From Bilophila wadsworthia ATCC 49260 (GTDB lineage: Bacteria; Desulfobacterota; Desulfovibrionia; Desulfovibrionales; Desulfovibrionaceae): a stretch of DNA of 64,000 bases. A model generated the notes under the pieces. That model did not search any database and was not told the DNA's origin. It saw nothing but the letters and a program-made list of their open reading frames with translations. Positions 18,224 through 29,300 of the stretch are shown here, one piece after another (position 1 is the first letter of the stretch; the number at the start of each line of letters is the position of its first letter). The stretch lies in NCBI RefSeq assembly GCF_000701705.1, contig NZ_JNJP01000002.1:62001-126000 (forward strand), given 5' to 3'. Both the position numbers and the translations under genes were made by a program.

Positions 18224-18532
18224 TTAGGCCTTCTCGAAGAACGCGGCCATTTCGCGGGGGTTCATGAGGCCGACCTTGGAAGCTTTGACCTCACCGCCCT
18301 TGATGACGAAAATCGTCGGCGGGCGTTCCGCGCCGAGCGCGGCGGCAGCGGCGGCGTTCTCTTCAATATCGATGCCGTACAGCGCGATGCCGGATTTGGC
18401 GGCTCCGAACTTCTCGAGCACCTTCTCCATGTTCTTGCAATGCGGGCAGAGCTTCTTGAAGAACAGCAGCACGCCGTTTTGCGTCGCGGCAAGGCGATCC
18501 TTATAGTCAGCTTCGGTGATGATCTCGATCAT
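18224..18532 (-). CDS. Thioredoxin-fold protein with CPHC active site
   Basis: Start at 18532 (MIEIITEADY), with GGAG upstream, giving 102 residues, close to thioredoxin length. The active site is C-P-H-C at residues 29-32 (KKLCPHCKNM), not the canonical CGPC. The cis-proline segment RPPTIFVIKGGE and the following strand are conserved. No signal peptide, so it is cytoplasmic. Neighbouring trxB-like gene and Crp/Fnr regulator suggest a dedicated redox pair. It could alternatively be described as glutaredoxin-like. Confidence 0.85.
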   Translation of the reverse strand: MIEIITEADYKDRLAATQNGVLLFFKKLCPHCKNMEKVLEKFGAAKSGIALYGIDIEENAAAAAALGAERPPTIFVIKGGEVKASKVGLMNPREMAAFFEKA

Positions 18533-18690
18533 AATGTCACTCCAATGGGTTTCATGCGGTTCTCTCGTCACGAAAGGGGATTCCCCTCCGTACCGCCTGC
18601 CTTCACTCGAAAAACATGGGGAAGGCGGTGTATCCAGGGAGGGAGAAACCGTGCGGGAATTCCCCGAAAGCTCCCTCTCCCCGGTTCATC

Positions 18691-19389
18691 TTATTTTCCT
18701 CCCTCGCTCGGGTTGCACAACTCCGCGAGGGCTTCGCGGTCGAGGATCTCAAGGGAACACCGGGTAAAGTGCCCCAGAACGCCCCGATCGCGCAGGGTCC
18801 GGATAATGCGGCATACCGTGCTCCGATGCAAGCCGAGCACAAGGGCCAGCTCGGACTGCGACACGCCGGGGTTGACCACGCGGGTCCGGCGCTCATCGGC
18901 CAGCCGGTGCAGATACCGGCATACCTGCGTCTGCGGGTCCAGCTCGACGCTTTCGGTTATCTGGCTGTAAAAGGCCCCGGCCTTGGCTCCGAGCGAGTGG
19001 ACCAGATTGCTCATCAGCGCCGGATGGCGCCGCACGAATTCGGCATCGTCCAGCAGGGTCCGGGGGAAATTATAGACTTCACAGGGTTCCAGCGCCACCA
19101 GCGACGCGGGATGCGAAGGGGAAACATGCAGCAACACGATTTCGCGGAAGAGGCACCCCGGCTCGATATAGAGCACGATGCGCTCCTTGCCCGTTTCGGA
19201 AAGATTCAGGAGCCGTACCCTGCCCTTCTCCAAAAACGAGAAGGTGGAGGTTTCGGGATCGTCTTCCCACTGGTAGGACTTGCCTACCATCTGACGCTGG
19301 CCTTGATGCAGGACCGAACGCCACGGGCTGTTGAGATCCCGGATGCGGAAAACCGGGCCTTCCTGCTTGCAGAATCCGAAACGGTTCAT
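18691..19389 (-). CDS. Crp/Fnr-family transcriptional regulator
   Basis: 232 residues: an N-terminal cyclic-nucleotide-like beta roll (about 30-130, EKGRVRLLNLSETGKERIVLYIEPGC) and a C-terminal winged helix whose recognition helix reads VSQSELALVLGLHRSTVCRIIRTL (about 178-200). There is no N-terminal Fnr-type four-cysteine cluster; C3-type scattered cysteines do not form that pattern. The effector is therefore not obvious. It starts 22 bp after the DASS transporter stop and is probably co-transcribed with it, so it likely regulates this transporter or the redox pair downstream. Confidence 0.88.
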   Translation of the reverse strand: MNRFGFCKQEGPVFRIRDLNSPWRSVLHQGQRQMVGKSYQWEDDPETSTFSFLEKGRVRLLNLSETGKERIVLYIEPGCLFREIVLLHVSPSHPASLVALEPCEVYNFPRTLLDDAEFVRRHPALMSNLVHSLGAKAGAFYSQITESVELDPQTQVCRYLHRLADERRTRVVNPGVSQSELALVLGLHRSTVCRIIRTLRDRGVLGHFTRCSLEILDREALAELCNPSEGGK

Positions 19390-19411
19390 GTTTCCTCCTT
19401 TTCACCCCTCC

Positions 19412-20815
19412 CTACAGGTTCATCATGGGCCAGATAAAGGTGGCGACGAACGCCACGATCAGGCTGGCCAAAACCATACGCGTCAGCATGATACCGATAA
19501 GGTAACGGACGCGGACGTATCCGGTCGCGAACATGATCAAGGCCGGGGCCAGCTCATACGGCAGGAAGAACTGGTCAAGCCCGTACAGGAAGCTGTACAG
19601 GATGGGCTTGATCCCAAGGTTCAGCGAGGTGGCGATTTCGGCCATGGGCACGCTCAGGGACGTTGCCGCCGCGACAGGCGTCAGCACAAGGTTGGCGACG
19701 ACGCCCACCCAATAGGCGAACATGGACGAACCGGCATTGCTGTCGATCTGCTGGAGGTAGGGCACCAGCTTCCCGGCCAGCCATGCGGGGATGCCGAGGG
19801 TTCCCGCCACAATGCCGATGGCCATGCAGCCCGCGATAAAGAACAGGATGGGGAACTGCACCTTCTTGAGATCGCTGGCTTCCATCAAGTTGAAGATAGG
19901 GGTGAACCCAAGCAGGACCATGCTGCAGAAGGCGAAGTAGCCGGGGATACCGTGCCACGGTTCGCTGATAAAAGCCACCAGCGCGAGCAAGGCCAGGACG
20001 AGGGTCTTCTTTTCGTCGCGGCTCATCTTGCCGAGAGTGGCGAGTTCCGCTTCGGCACAAGCGCGGCAGCGGGAAATGTGCTCGCCAAGCTCACGCCCGC
20101 CGAAAAGGTGCAGGATGGTATAGGCCAGCAGCGCGTGCCCGATCTGGTAAGGCAGATTTTCGCTGTAGAAGCCCAGCCATGTGAACGGGACGCCCATGTC
20201 CTTGACCATGAGCAGGCCGATGATGCCCGTGTTGTTGGGCAGGTAGGCAGCCGAAGAGATGGTCGCGCCGAAGAAGGCGGCAAGGACGATGGTGGTCGCG
20301 GAACGGGAAGTCACGGACAGGTTGAGGCTCTGGCACATGCCGGTGGCTATGGCCATGAACAGGATGTCGACCGTGATGACGTCGGGGATGATCGCGCTGA
20401 CGATGAATCCGGCGAGCAGGAACGCGATGTACATGCGAATGGGGGTGGTCCCCACGCGGCTGATGGTGAACAGGGCAATACGGTTGGCGAGGCGCGTCTT
20501 TTCCATGAGCACGCCGATGAGCATACCGCACATGCACAGCCACGGGATGGGGGTGGTCCAGCCGACGAAAGCCACATCCGGAGCCGCGATGCCCGTCAGG
20601 ATGTAGTACATCAGGAGCAGGACGGCGGTGACGAAATTCGGCAGCAGGTCAAAGGCGAACATGCCGATCGCCATGATCGTCCCGAACCAGTAGAGGTTCA
20701 CTTTCGGTGTGCTCGGGTCATAAAAGCACCAAGCCACAAAGAGGCCACCGAGCAGGCTCGTCAGCCAGCCTATCCACTTTCCGGACAGCTTGTTGGTCGC
20801 AACGGCAGTTGTCAT
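19412..20815 (-). CDS. DASS-family (SLC13) anion:sodium symporter
   Basis: Start at 20815 with GGAG upstream; 467 residues and about 11-12 membrane helices. Typical DASS segments include the WTTPIPWL re-entrant area, SATTIVLAAFFGATISSAAYLPNNTG (first SNT-like motif) near residue 155 and a second LTPVAAATSLSVPMAEI motif near 410. The family imports sulfate, di- and tricarboxylates or sulfonates with sodium. Adjacent to a sulfatase-fold enzyme, so substrate or product uptake for that enzyme is plausible. Confidence 0.88.
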   Translation of the reverse strand: MTTAVATNKLSGKWIGWLTSLLGGLFVAWCFYDPSTPKVNLYWFGTIMAIGMFAFDLLPNFVTAVLLLMYYILTGIAAPDVAFVGWTTPIPWLCMCGMLIGVLMEKTRLANRIALFTISRVGTTPIRMYIAFLLAGFIVSAIIPDVITVDILFMAIATGMCQSLNLSVTSRSATTIVLAAFFGATISSAAYLPNNTGIIGLLMVKDMGVPFTWLGFYSENLPYQIGHALLAYTILHLFGGRELGEHISRCRACAEAELATLGKMSRDEKKTLVLALLALVAFISEPWHGIPGYFAFCSMVLLGFTPIFNLMEASDLKKVQFPILFFIAGCMAIGIVAGTLGIPAWLAGKLVPYLQQIDSNAGSSMFAYWVGVVANLVLTPVAAATSLSVPMAEIATSLNLGIKPILYSFLYGLDQFFLPYELAPALIMFATGYVRVRYLIGIMLTRMVLASLIVAFVATFIWPMMNL

Positions 20816-20959
20816 ATGCGCTCCGCGCAGTGCATGGAATAGAGTGAGATATATGGAAAAGGAAGCCCCGCAGCCCGGCAAGGATCCGGCACCTCCCCAA
20901 CACAGTGAACAAGGGTTCGCTAAAAACAAAAACCTTAGGAAGGGGAGGGATTGGGGGGT

Positions 20960-20987
20960 GGGGGAAGGGAGGGGAACCCCTTCCCCC
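20960..20987 (-). terminator. GC-rich hairpin after the sulfatase-fold gene
   Basis: 9-bp stem (GGGGGAAGG / CCTTCCCCC) past the sulfatase stop; a TTTTTGTTTTT run occurs about 25 bases further on the minus strand. Termination here may be partial, allowing read-through to the DASS gene 195 bp away. Confidence 0.45.
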
Positions 20988-21009
20988 AGTTCTCCCTTTC
21001 TTCCTATCC

Positions 21010-22527
21010 TCAGCTCGTACGGATTTCGCCGATGACGAGCTTGAGCTGCTGGAGCATCTCGCGGGCCTTGTCGGGATTCTGATCCGCGATGTTGTTGAGC
21101 TGGAAGGGGTCGGCCTTGCGGTCGTACAATTCATCATGATCGGGCACCTGCACCTTCGCGCCTGCCGTGCAGGTCCACATTTCTTCCTTCATTTCGGTGC
21201 CGGAACCGGCGATGCAGTCCACGCTGTCCTTCACGTCCTCGCTCACCAGCCAGTGCACGTAGGAGTAATCCTCGGTGATGAGGGACCACGACATGCCGTA
21301 GTACCCGGCGATGGCGCAGTCGCGCACGGTGTCGGTCTCGCCGCGCATTACGGGCAGGAGGCTGATGCCCTGCATTTCCGAGGTGTCATAGGTCGGGAAG
21401 CCGAAATCGCTCGCCTTCTGCGGCGTGCCGAGCTCCCCGAGCGCGTCCATGATGGTCGCGGTCACGTCCACGTTCTGCACGAAACTCTTGATGCGCTTGC
21501 CGCCTTCGATGCCGGGGACGTGCATGATCAGAGGTACGTGCACGAGTTCCTCATACGGCCAGGGACGGCACTTGCGCATGATGCCGTGGCCGTGCTCGCC
21601 TTCGCCCATCGGCTGGCCGTGGTCGGACATCAGCACAATAAGGGTTTCGTCCCAGAGCCCCTGAGCACGGATGGAGTCGAGCAGTTCGCCCACCCACTTG
21701 TCCACCTGCATGATCTTTTCCATGTACAGGGCGCGGATGTGCTCGCATTCGCGTTCCGTGATGCGGCCCTCGATGGGCGTCCACGGCGCGAGCACCAGCG
21801 GGTTGCCGACGTATTCGGGATCGTAGGGGCAGGGTTCGCCCTTCCACACGGATTCCGGGTCCCAAGGTTCGTGCGGATCAAAGGAGTCCACCCAGAGCAG
21901 GAAGGGGCGGGTCTTGTCGCGGCGGTTGGACAGCCAGTTTTGGGCATCCGTCATGACGCGGGAAATATAGCTGTCTTCGGGCTTGCGGAACTGCTGCTGG
22001 CGCAGGAAGCAGCCGATTTCGTCGAGGAGCTGCGTGCTGTCGTCGTCGATGACTTCGCCTTTTTCATTGAAAACCATCGTGGGGGAGGTGTAGTCTTCCG
22101 GCTTCAGCGCGGGATCCAGCGGCACATCGGCAAAGCTGGTGTGGTCGAGCTCCTGGCCGGGGTTGAAGCTCACGAAGTCGAAACCGCGGGAATAGCCGTA
22201 CTTGGGCAGGCGCATGGGCGGGGTGTCGTAGACGAGGGCCGTCTGCATGTTCTTGCCCCACATGATGTCGGCGACGGTGGTGTCGTCAGGAGCGAGAGGC
22301 TGCCAGCCGCCGTAAGGCAGGGTGAAGCGGCCGGTCATGAGGGCGCGGCGCACGGGCACCGTGGGCAGGCCTTCACTGTAGGCGTTTTCGAAGAGGAAGC
22401 CCTGACGGGCGAGGCGATCGATATTGGGGGTCTTCACAACCTTGTTGCCGTAGCAGCCAAGGTAGTTGAACTGGAGCGTGTCGAGCATGATCAGCACGAC
22501 GTTCTTGATCTTGCGGTCTTCTTTCAT
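21010..22527 (-). CDS. Sulfatase-superfamily hydrolase with Thr at the nucleophile position
   Basis: Start at 22527 (MKEDRK) with AAGGA upstream; 505 residues, cytoplasmic (no signal peptide). Metal-binding LIMLDTLQFNYLGCYG near the N terminus and MSDHGQPMGEGEHGHG near residue 310 are alkaline-phosphatase/sulfatase superfamily hallmarks. The active-site segment reads PTVPVRRALMTGR: where sulfatases have Cys or Ser of C/S-x-P-S/x-R, this has Thr. Thr cannot become formylglycine, so the enzyme may be a phosphodiesterase/phosphonate-type hydrolase or a divergent sulfatase. No maturase gene is adjacent. It leads the minus-strand series with the DASS transporter. Confidence 0.85.
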   Translation of the reverse strand: MKEDRKIKNVVLIMLDTLQFNYLGCYGNKVVKTPNIDRLARQGFLFENAYSEGLPTVPVRRALMTGRFTLPYGGWQPLAPDDTTVADIMWGKNMQTALVYDTPPMRLPKYGYSRGFDFVSFNPGQELDHTSFADVPLDPALKPEDYTSPTMVFNEKGEVIDDDSTQLLDEIGCFLRQQQFRKPEDSYISRVMTDAQNWLSNRRDKTRPFLLWVDSFDPHEPWDPESVWKGEPCPYDPEYVGNPLVLAPWTPIEGRITERECEHIRALYMEKIMQVDKWVGELLDSIRAQGLWDETLIVLMSDHGQPMGEGEHGHGIMRKCRPWPYEELVHVPLIMHVPGIEGGKRIKSFVQNVDVTATIMDALGELGTPQKASDFGFPTYDTSEMQGISLLPVMRGETDTVRDCAIAGYYGMSWSLITEDYSYVHWLVSEDVKDSVDCIAGSGTEMKEEMWTCTAGAKVQVPDHDELYDRKADPFQLNNIADQNPDKAREMLQQLKLVIGEIRTS

Positions 22528-23183
22528 GGCGGTTCCTTCCGTAGAGAGGGTTGGAGGGTCGCTGTGCGACCTTGTTCTTGCATTCACAATACGGATTTCA
22601 GGGACATTTTCTGTCTCCCAAGAGACACTTTTCACCTTTTCCGATTTTTTTCACGAAAGCTCCGGAGGAATCGAGAAGCCGGAACAGGGCCGTTTATAAA
22701 GTATAATACTATATGTTCATTAGCTTTTTTATGATAAAAAAATGAACGCTCCGATTGGCCGAAAAACCTTGAGCTACAAAGGTTTTGAGTGGAATGGAGT
22801 CATTCAGCAAGGATCTTTTCTTCACATGGCAAAAGAACGAAACAACTTGCGGAGATGATGGTATGTTATTCAGAATCGGGAAGCGGAAAGGGCGGCCCGC
22901 CCCCCCGAAGGGGACACCTCTTTCGGCTGGATGCATTGTGCAGCTCCCGACGCCACCCCATACGCGGAAACCCGCCACCCTGTTTCGCCCGGCGGAGAAA
23001 CCTTTTCAATCGGGCCGATCATACCCCCAGAGCACCCGGCTCTACCGCGCAGAGCGGGCACATCAGCAAGCCAAGCGTCTCTTGACCACAACAAGCGGGC
23101 GGCATCTTGAGGATACCGCCCTGCTGCCTCCGCCCAAGAACCGTATCCCTCCGCAACGGGAACGGTTGTGGAATAACTTCCGG

Positions 23184-23208
23184 CATCAAGCGGCATTTCC
23201 GCTTGATG
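23184..23208 (+). promoter_or_regulatory. Perfect inverted repeat overlapping the -35 box (candidate operator)
   Basis: 10-bp arms CATCAAGCGG / CCGCTTGATG around a 5-nt loop. The right arm contains the TTGATG -35 box of the promoter at 23203-23231, as expected for a repressor site. No T tract follows, so it is not a terminator. Confidence 0.5.
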
Positions 23209-23231
23209 AATGGCACCCGTAAGCCTATACT
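23203..23231 (+). promoter_or_regulatory. Candidate sigma-70 promoter of the giant GGDEF/EAL gene
   Basis: TTGATG at 23203-23208, 17-bp spacer, TATACT at 23226-23231. Predicted transcription start is near 23238, about 120 bp before the chosen ATG. Confidence 0.6.
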
Positions 23232-23302
23232 CTATGCTATCGGATGTTTTGCCGGCTTTTATATTCTTTGATACGATGCGTGCCGGACTTTTTCCGACAT
23301 GC

Positions 23303-23313
23303 GGGGGGGGGGG
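23303..23313 (+). repeat. Homopolymeric tract of 11 G in the leader of the GGDEF/EAL gene
   Basis: Eleven consecutive G between the predicted transcription start and the ATG at 23358. The frame upstream (from ATG 23244) is open through it, so length changes could also switch an N-terminally extended form. Confidence 0.9.
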
Positions 23314-23357
23314 CATCCCCCGGAGTGTCTCCACACCCTATCCAAGAGAACAGTGGA

Positions 23358-26300
23358 ATGAACAGGCTCCAGGAATTCCTCGACAACCCGCACATAATCA
23401 CCGGAACTGCCACCGTTGCCGCAGATCCGCAACTTACCTTGATCGCGGCGAACAAGGCCCTCTATACGCTTGTCGGGGAAACCGCCGAGTCGTGCCGCCA
23501 ACAGGGCAACTCCCTCCTTCCTTGGATCGAACAATCTTCCGCCGTGCGCCTCATCGGGCTCCTCGCCGGGCACCCTCCCCTTTTCGACTGGGAAGGGGTG
23601 CTCGTCCGCAAAGACGCCACCTCCGTCCGCATCCGCCTCTCCGGCACGCGCATGGAAGGCGTCCTCCACGAAGGCCAGTACCCCGTTTACCTTTCCGCCT
23701 TTACCGATCTCGCCTGCGTGGAGGAGATGCTGCGCAGCGCCGAATACGAGCGCCGTAAATACGCCCTCATCGCCGACATTTCCGAAGATCTGCCCTTTGA
23801 ATACGACTTTGAGACGGATACCATCGCCTACACCCAAAAGTACCATAAGGTCTTCGGGCACGAACCCGTTATTCCCCGTTTCCGCGAACGGCTGGGCAGA
23901 GGCGAGGCCATCGATCCCGTAAGCGAGGGGTTCCGTGAACCTTTTCTCGCCCTCGATGCCGAAAAAGCCTCCACCGAGGCCGCACCCGAACGGTTCCTGC
24001 CCACCCACTCAGGCCGCAAGCGCTGGTTCGCCCTCTACAGCACCAACATCCTGGACACCCTCGGCAAGCCCGTCAAATCCGTGGGCGCGCTGCGCGACAT
24101 CGACCGGCAGAAGCGCGAACAGCTCAGGCTCCTTGATAAGAGCCGCACCGACTCCATGACCGGGCTTTACAACAAGGTCACGACCGAAGAGGAAATCCGC
24201 ATCGCCCTGCGCGACGCAAGGCCCGGCAGTTCCGGCGTGCTGTTCATGATCGACATCGACAATTTCAAGGACGTCAACGACAGCATGGGGCACCTCGCCG
24301 GGGACTCCATCATCATGGAAATCGCCCGCCAGCTTCGGCGCACCTTCCGGCAGGACGACATCATCGGGCGCGTGGGCGGCGACGAATTCCACGTCTACAT
24401 GCGCGACGTTTCTGAAATCGCGGGTATCCGCACACGCGCGCAGTCCCTCTGCTCCTCCATCCGCAACCTGTTTAAAAACAGCAATATCGACAACGCCGTC
24501 TCCGTCAGCGTGGGCATCGCCGTTACCGAGCGCCCCATCGCCTATGAGGATCTGTTCCGGCAGGCCGACGTCGCCCTGTACCACGCCAAAGGGAACGGCA
24601 AAAACCGTTACGAATTCTTCGGCCAGTCCTCCGGCGGAGACGCCGACGGCGTCCAGACATCCGCACCCCTCGCCGTCAACACCGTCCGCAACAGCATCAT
24701 GGTGGACATCATCGATATCCTCTTCAGCATGTACGACATGCACGAAGGGATCGACAAGGCGTTGCATTTCATCGGAAACGCCTTGCGCGTGGACAAGATT
24801 CTCATCTTTGAATACTCGCTCGACGGGAAGGCCGTCAGCATCGCGCATGAATGGTGCTCCGATCCGAAATGGAGCACCAAGGAGCAGCTCCAAAACGTCC
24901 CCATCGACAAAATCGAGCTGCCCAAAACACGGGACTCCAGCGGCATCTATTATTGCAGCGATTTTTCGGAAGTCCCCCCGGAAGAAAAAACGTTCATCCT
25001 CGACGACACCATCTCCTCGCTCCTCCAGTGCGACATCGTGCGCGACGGGCACGTGGTCGGCCATATCGGCTTCGAGGAGCGCGGCAACCGCCGCATATGG
25101 ACGCAGCAGGAAGTGGACGCCCTCATCCTCATGTCCAAAATCATCGGGGAGTACATCCGGCAGCGCCGCTCCGCCAGCCTTTTGCGCGAAAGTTACGAAT
25201 CCACCCGCAACATCCTCAACAGCCTGCCCAATACGGCGGTCTACGTCATCGACGCCAACCACCGCATCGTCTACTTCAACGATACGGTCGCCCGCGCGTA
25301 TCCCAATGTCAAGCTCGGGGTGACCTGCTTCGAGGTGTTTTGGGGCAAATCCGATATCTGCTCCTTCTGTCCCGTGACAAAACACGGCGGCGGGGAGGCG
25401 TTCACCACCCTGCATGAGCACCCGCCCTTCAAGGGCATCTGTGAAATTTCGGTTTCCGGTATCCTTTGGGAAAACAAGGAGCCCGCACACGTCGTGCTCA
25501 TTTCAGAGCGCCTTCTGACGCCCGAGGAGCGCAAGGCCAAGGCCAAGCGCGATTCCTTCGCCCGCGCCCTCTGCGAGAGCTATCATTATGTCGTGGACGT
25601 GGATCTCGGCACCGGCCATTTTGAGCTTCTGGCCAACCGCAATGACCTCGCCACCGACACTTCGGGCGATTACGCCGCCCATTTCGAGCTGTTCTTCGGC
25701 CATATCCTCCCACAGTACCGTGACGCCTTCCGCGAACACTTCTCCCTCGAAGGGCTGCGGGCAGCCTTCGCGGCAGGCGTAAACGACAGGAATATCCATC
25801 TCGAATACCAGTTTGCCGAGGAGGCCGGGCCCCGCTGGCGTACCCGCATCGCTTTCGCCTATACGCAGGACGACGGCTCGTGCCACGTCCTCCAATGCAT
25901 CCGGGATATCAACGAGCAGAAATGCGCGGAATTCACCCACAGGCGGGACGAAGAAAACCTTCAAGTCGCCCTTCAGAACAGCTACGCCAAGATCTACCGG
26001 ATGAACCTCGCCGCCAACCAGCTGACCTGCCTGTTCTGCAACACCAAGCTGCTCGCGCCCATCGATGTCAGCGGCGAATTCGACAAGGACATCATCACGG
26101 TCATGAAAACCCGCGTCCATCCGCGGGATCGGGTGGTCTTCCGGAATTTCTTCACCGCCGAAACCATCCTCAGGAAACTCGACGCCGGGGAAGAGCTTTC
26201 CGTCGAATACCGCAAGCTCGGCCTTGACGGGACCTATCACTGGATGCTGGCGCTCATCGTGCCCTTGCCGACCGGCAACCGGGGAGAGACCGTCCTCCTC

Positions 26301-29300
26301 GTGCGCGACGTCACCGAGAAGAAGGAAGAGGAAAACAACTACCTCCTCGCCCTGCAAAACAATTATTCCGAGATCTTCTCCCTCGACGTCAGGAGCCGCA
26401 CGGTCACGCCGCTGTTCTACAACAGCGAGCAGGTGCCCATCGTCAAGGAGGAAGCCAATTTTTCCGCGTTCGTCAAGCGGCGCGCCGTCGACCGCGTGGC
26501 CCCAGAATCCCTCGAAAGCGTGCTCGATTTCTACGAGCGCCGCCTTTTCGGGGAACTGGAACGCGGCGGCCGCCCGGAATGTGAATACCGCAAGCGTTCG
26601 TCGGAAAACGGCCCTTACCGCTGGATCGCGGCCTCGGCGCAGCCTGTCCCCGGCAACGAGGGGCACGCCCTTATCCTGCTGCGCGACGTCACCAAGAAGA
26701 AAGAAGAGGAAAACAACTACCTCCTCGCCCTGCAAAGCAACTATACGGAAATTTTCCGCCTCGATCTTGAAGCCGGGCTTATCGCTCCCCTCTATTACAA
26801 CAGCGAACAAGTCACCATTTCGCCGACCCTGATGCCCATCGAGGAATTCGTCCTCGATCGTGGCAAAAACCGCGTGCACCCAGAAAACCTCAAAAGCGTC
26901 CGCACCTTTTACGACGTGCCGAACATCATGGCCCGGCTCGACCTGGGCGAGGCCCCACAGCTCGAATACCGCAAACGGCAGGACGCCGGAAAACCCTACC
27001 GGTGGGTCAACGCCACCATCCGGGCCATCCCCGGAGCGTACCACCATGCCCTGCTCCTGCTGAGCGACATCACCGAACGGCTCAACGAGGAAGCCGATTT
27101 CTACAAGGCCCTCCAGCACAGCTATTCCGAAATCTACGAGGTCATGCTCGATACGGATTCCATGCGCATCGTGCACCGGGACGAAGATTCCACGTTGGCG
27201 AAACCCGAGCTGACCCATTCGTATTCGCGGGACACCCGTACCATCGCCAACCGGTACATCCACCCCGATGACCGGGAGTCCTTCCTTGATCTTTTCTCCC
27301 CGGAAAACGTCAGCAGGAAAGTGGCCGACGATCCCCGGCTGTCCACAGAATACCGCGTCCTTGCCGTCGACGGGACCTATCACTGGATCTCGATACTGGT
27401 GCTGCCCATGCCCGGATCGTCGGGGCGCCTGCTCCTCCTCTGGCAGGACATCAACGAACGCAAAAGGATGGAAGAAACCGCCGCCCGGCTCGAACGCCGT
27501 CAAAGCACCGTGTTCCGCCAGTCCGGGGACTGCATCATCGAAATCAACCTGCGCACGTGGCAGTTCCACCGCAACGCCTCCGCGCCGAGCCTGCCCAGCG
27601 AACCCCGTTCCGGCGACTACCGCACATTCCACGCCGAAACAATAGCGATGGTCCATCCCGCCGACCGCGAACGCATCAACCGCACCACCACGCCCAAAGC
27701 CCTGCTCGAGGCCTGCCGCGCGCATTCCCGCACCCTCGTCGATCAGTATCGGGTGCTCTTTGGCGAAAACGAACAGTTGTGGCTCGAAAACCGCGTGTTT
27801 TTCCTTGAAGAAGGCGACGATATGACCGCCTTTTTCATCATCCGGGACATCACGGAGCAGAAGCGCGTCGAAGAGGAACGCGCCCTTGAGGAAGAGCGCT
27901 ACAACATCGCCCTGCGCAACACGTATACCGAAATCTACGAAATCGACCTCAGCGCCGATACGCCCCACCTTGTCTACGCCGCCGACACGCCCATGATCCC
28001 CGTGGATCACGACAAGAACGGCAATATCCACACCATAGCCGCAACCCTCATCCACCCTGAGGACCGGGAACGCTTCCTCACCGCTTTCATCGGGAGCAAC
28101 ATCCGCAAGGAGTTCAGCGAAGGCCGCATGGAAGTCCCCGCCGAATACCGCCGCCTTGGCAGCGACGGCAAATGGTACTGGGTTTCCGCCTTCATCGTTC
28201 CTCTGTGCGGGCACGACTCCTGCCGCACCGACAAGGGGATACTCCTCGTCCGCGACATCTCCGAACAGCGTGAAGAGGAACAGCGCCGCCGCATCAGCGA
28301 GCAGTACGATCACGCCTTGCGCAACATCTACGACGAGCTGTACGAACTGAACATCACGCAGGACAGCTACCGTATCGTGTACCACGTGAAGGGCAAGTAT
28401 GTGACCCCGCCCGAGCAGGGCCGCCTCAGCGAGTGCATCGATCTCGTATCGCGCAACATGCTCTTTCCTGAAGACCGCACCCGCTTCCTCGAATTCTTTA
28501 ATCTCGATGCGCTGCGGCAGAACTTCGCGGCGGGCCGGGAATACCTTATCGGCGAATTCCGCAAGCTCTGGCACGACCAGAAGTACCACTGGGCGTCGAT
28601 CACCATGTTCCCCGTGGCCCAGCCCGACGGCGGCGACGAGATCTATCTCGCCTTCATCATGGATATCGGGGACAAGAAGCAGGCGGAGGAAGTCGCTCAG
28701 CAGAACATCCTCCTTGAGCGCCAGCGCCTCGACGACGAACGCTACCGGACCATCGTGGAGCAGACGGACACCCTCGTCTTCGAGTGGAACCTCGAAACCG
28801 ATACCCGTTACATCTCGCCGGAGATCGTCGCCCGTTTCGCCGGGAACTACGACCACCGTGATCTGATGCACGTCTGGCGGGAAGACCTCGTGATCCATCC
28901 TGACGATCTGCCCCTGCTCACCGCCTTCCTCAAAGATTCGCGCATCCAGCGCTATACCGAGATGACCGCCCGCTTCCGCAAGCGCGACGGCATGTACATC
29001 TGGTGCAAGGCGGCCCTCACCTGCCTGCACGACGACAAGGGCAATCCCAAGCGCTATATCGGCACGCTCAACGACGTCGACAGCGCGACCCGTTCCGTGC
29101 TCGCGCTCAAGTACCGGGCCGAGTTCGATCTCCTGACCGATCTGTACAACATGCACACCTTCTACTCGCAGGCGGCACAGGCCGTGCACGCCTACCCCGA
29201 GCGCCGCTACAGCATCGTCCGCATGGACATAGACCGCTTCAAGGTCATCAACGACCTGTACGGCCTTAAGGAAGGCGACAAGCTCCTCATCGCCATCGCG

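Larger units (their letters stand above)
22528..23357. other. Intergenic region between divergent sulfatase-fold and giant GGDEF/EAL genes
   Basis: No convincing gene. It has an AT-rich stretch (about 22690-22760) that probably carries the minus-strand promoter, then a GC-rich part without signals. The promoter, inverted repeat and 11-G tract belonging to the plus-strand gene are at 23184-23313. Confidence 0.5.

Noticed and set aside
22785..23222. 145-codon frame in the region between sulfatase and GGDEF/EAL genes
   Set aside because: No ribosome binding site or family resemblance; compositionally biased translation.
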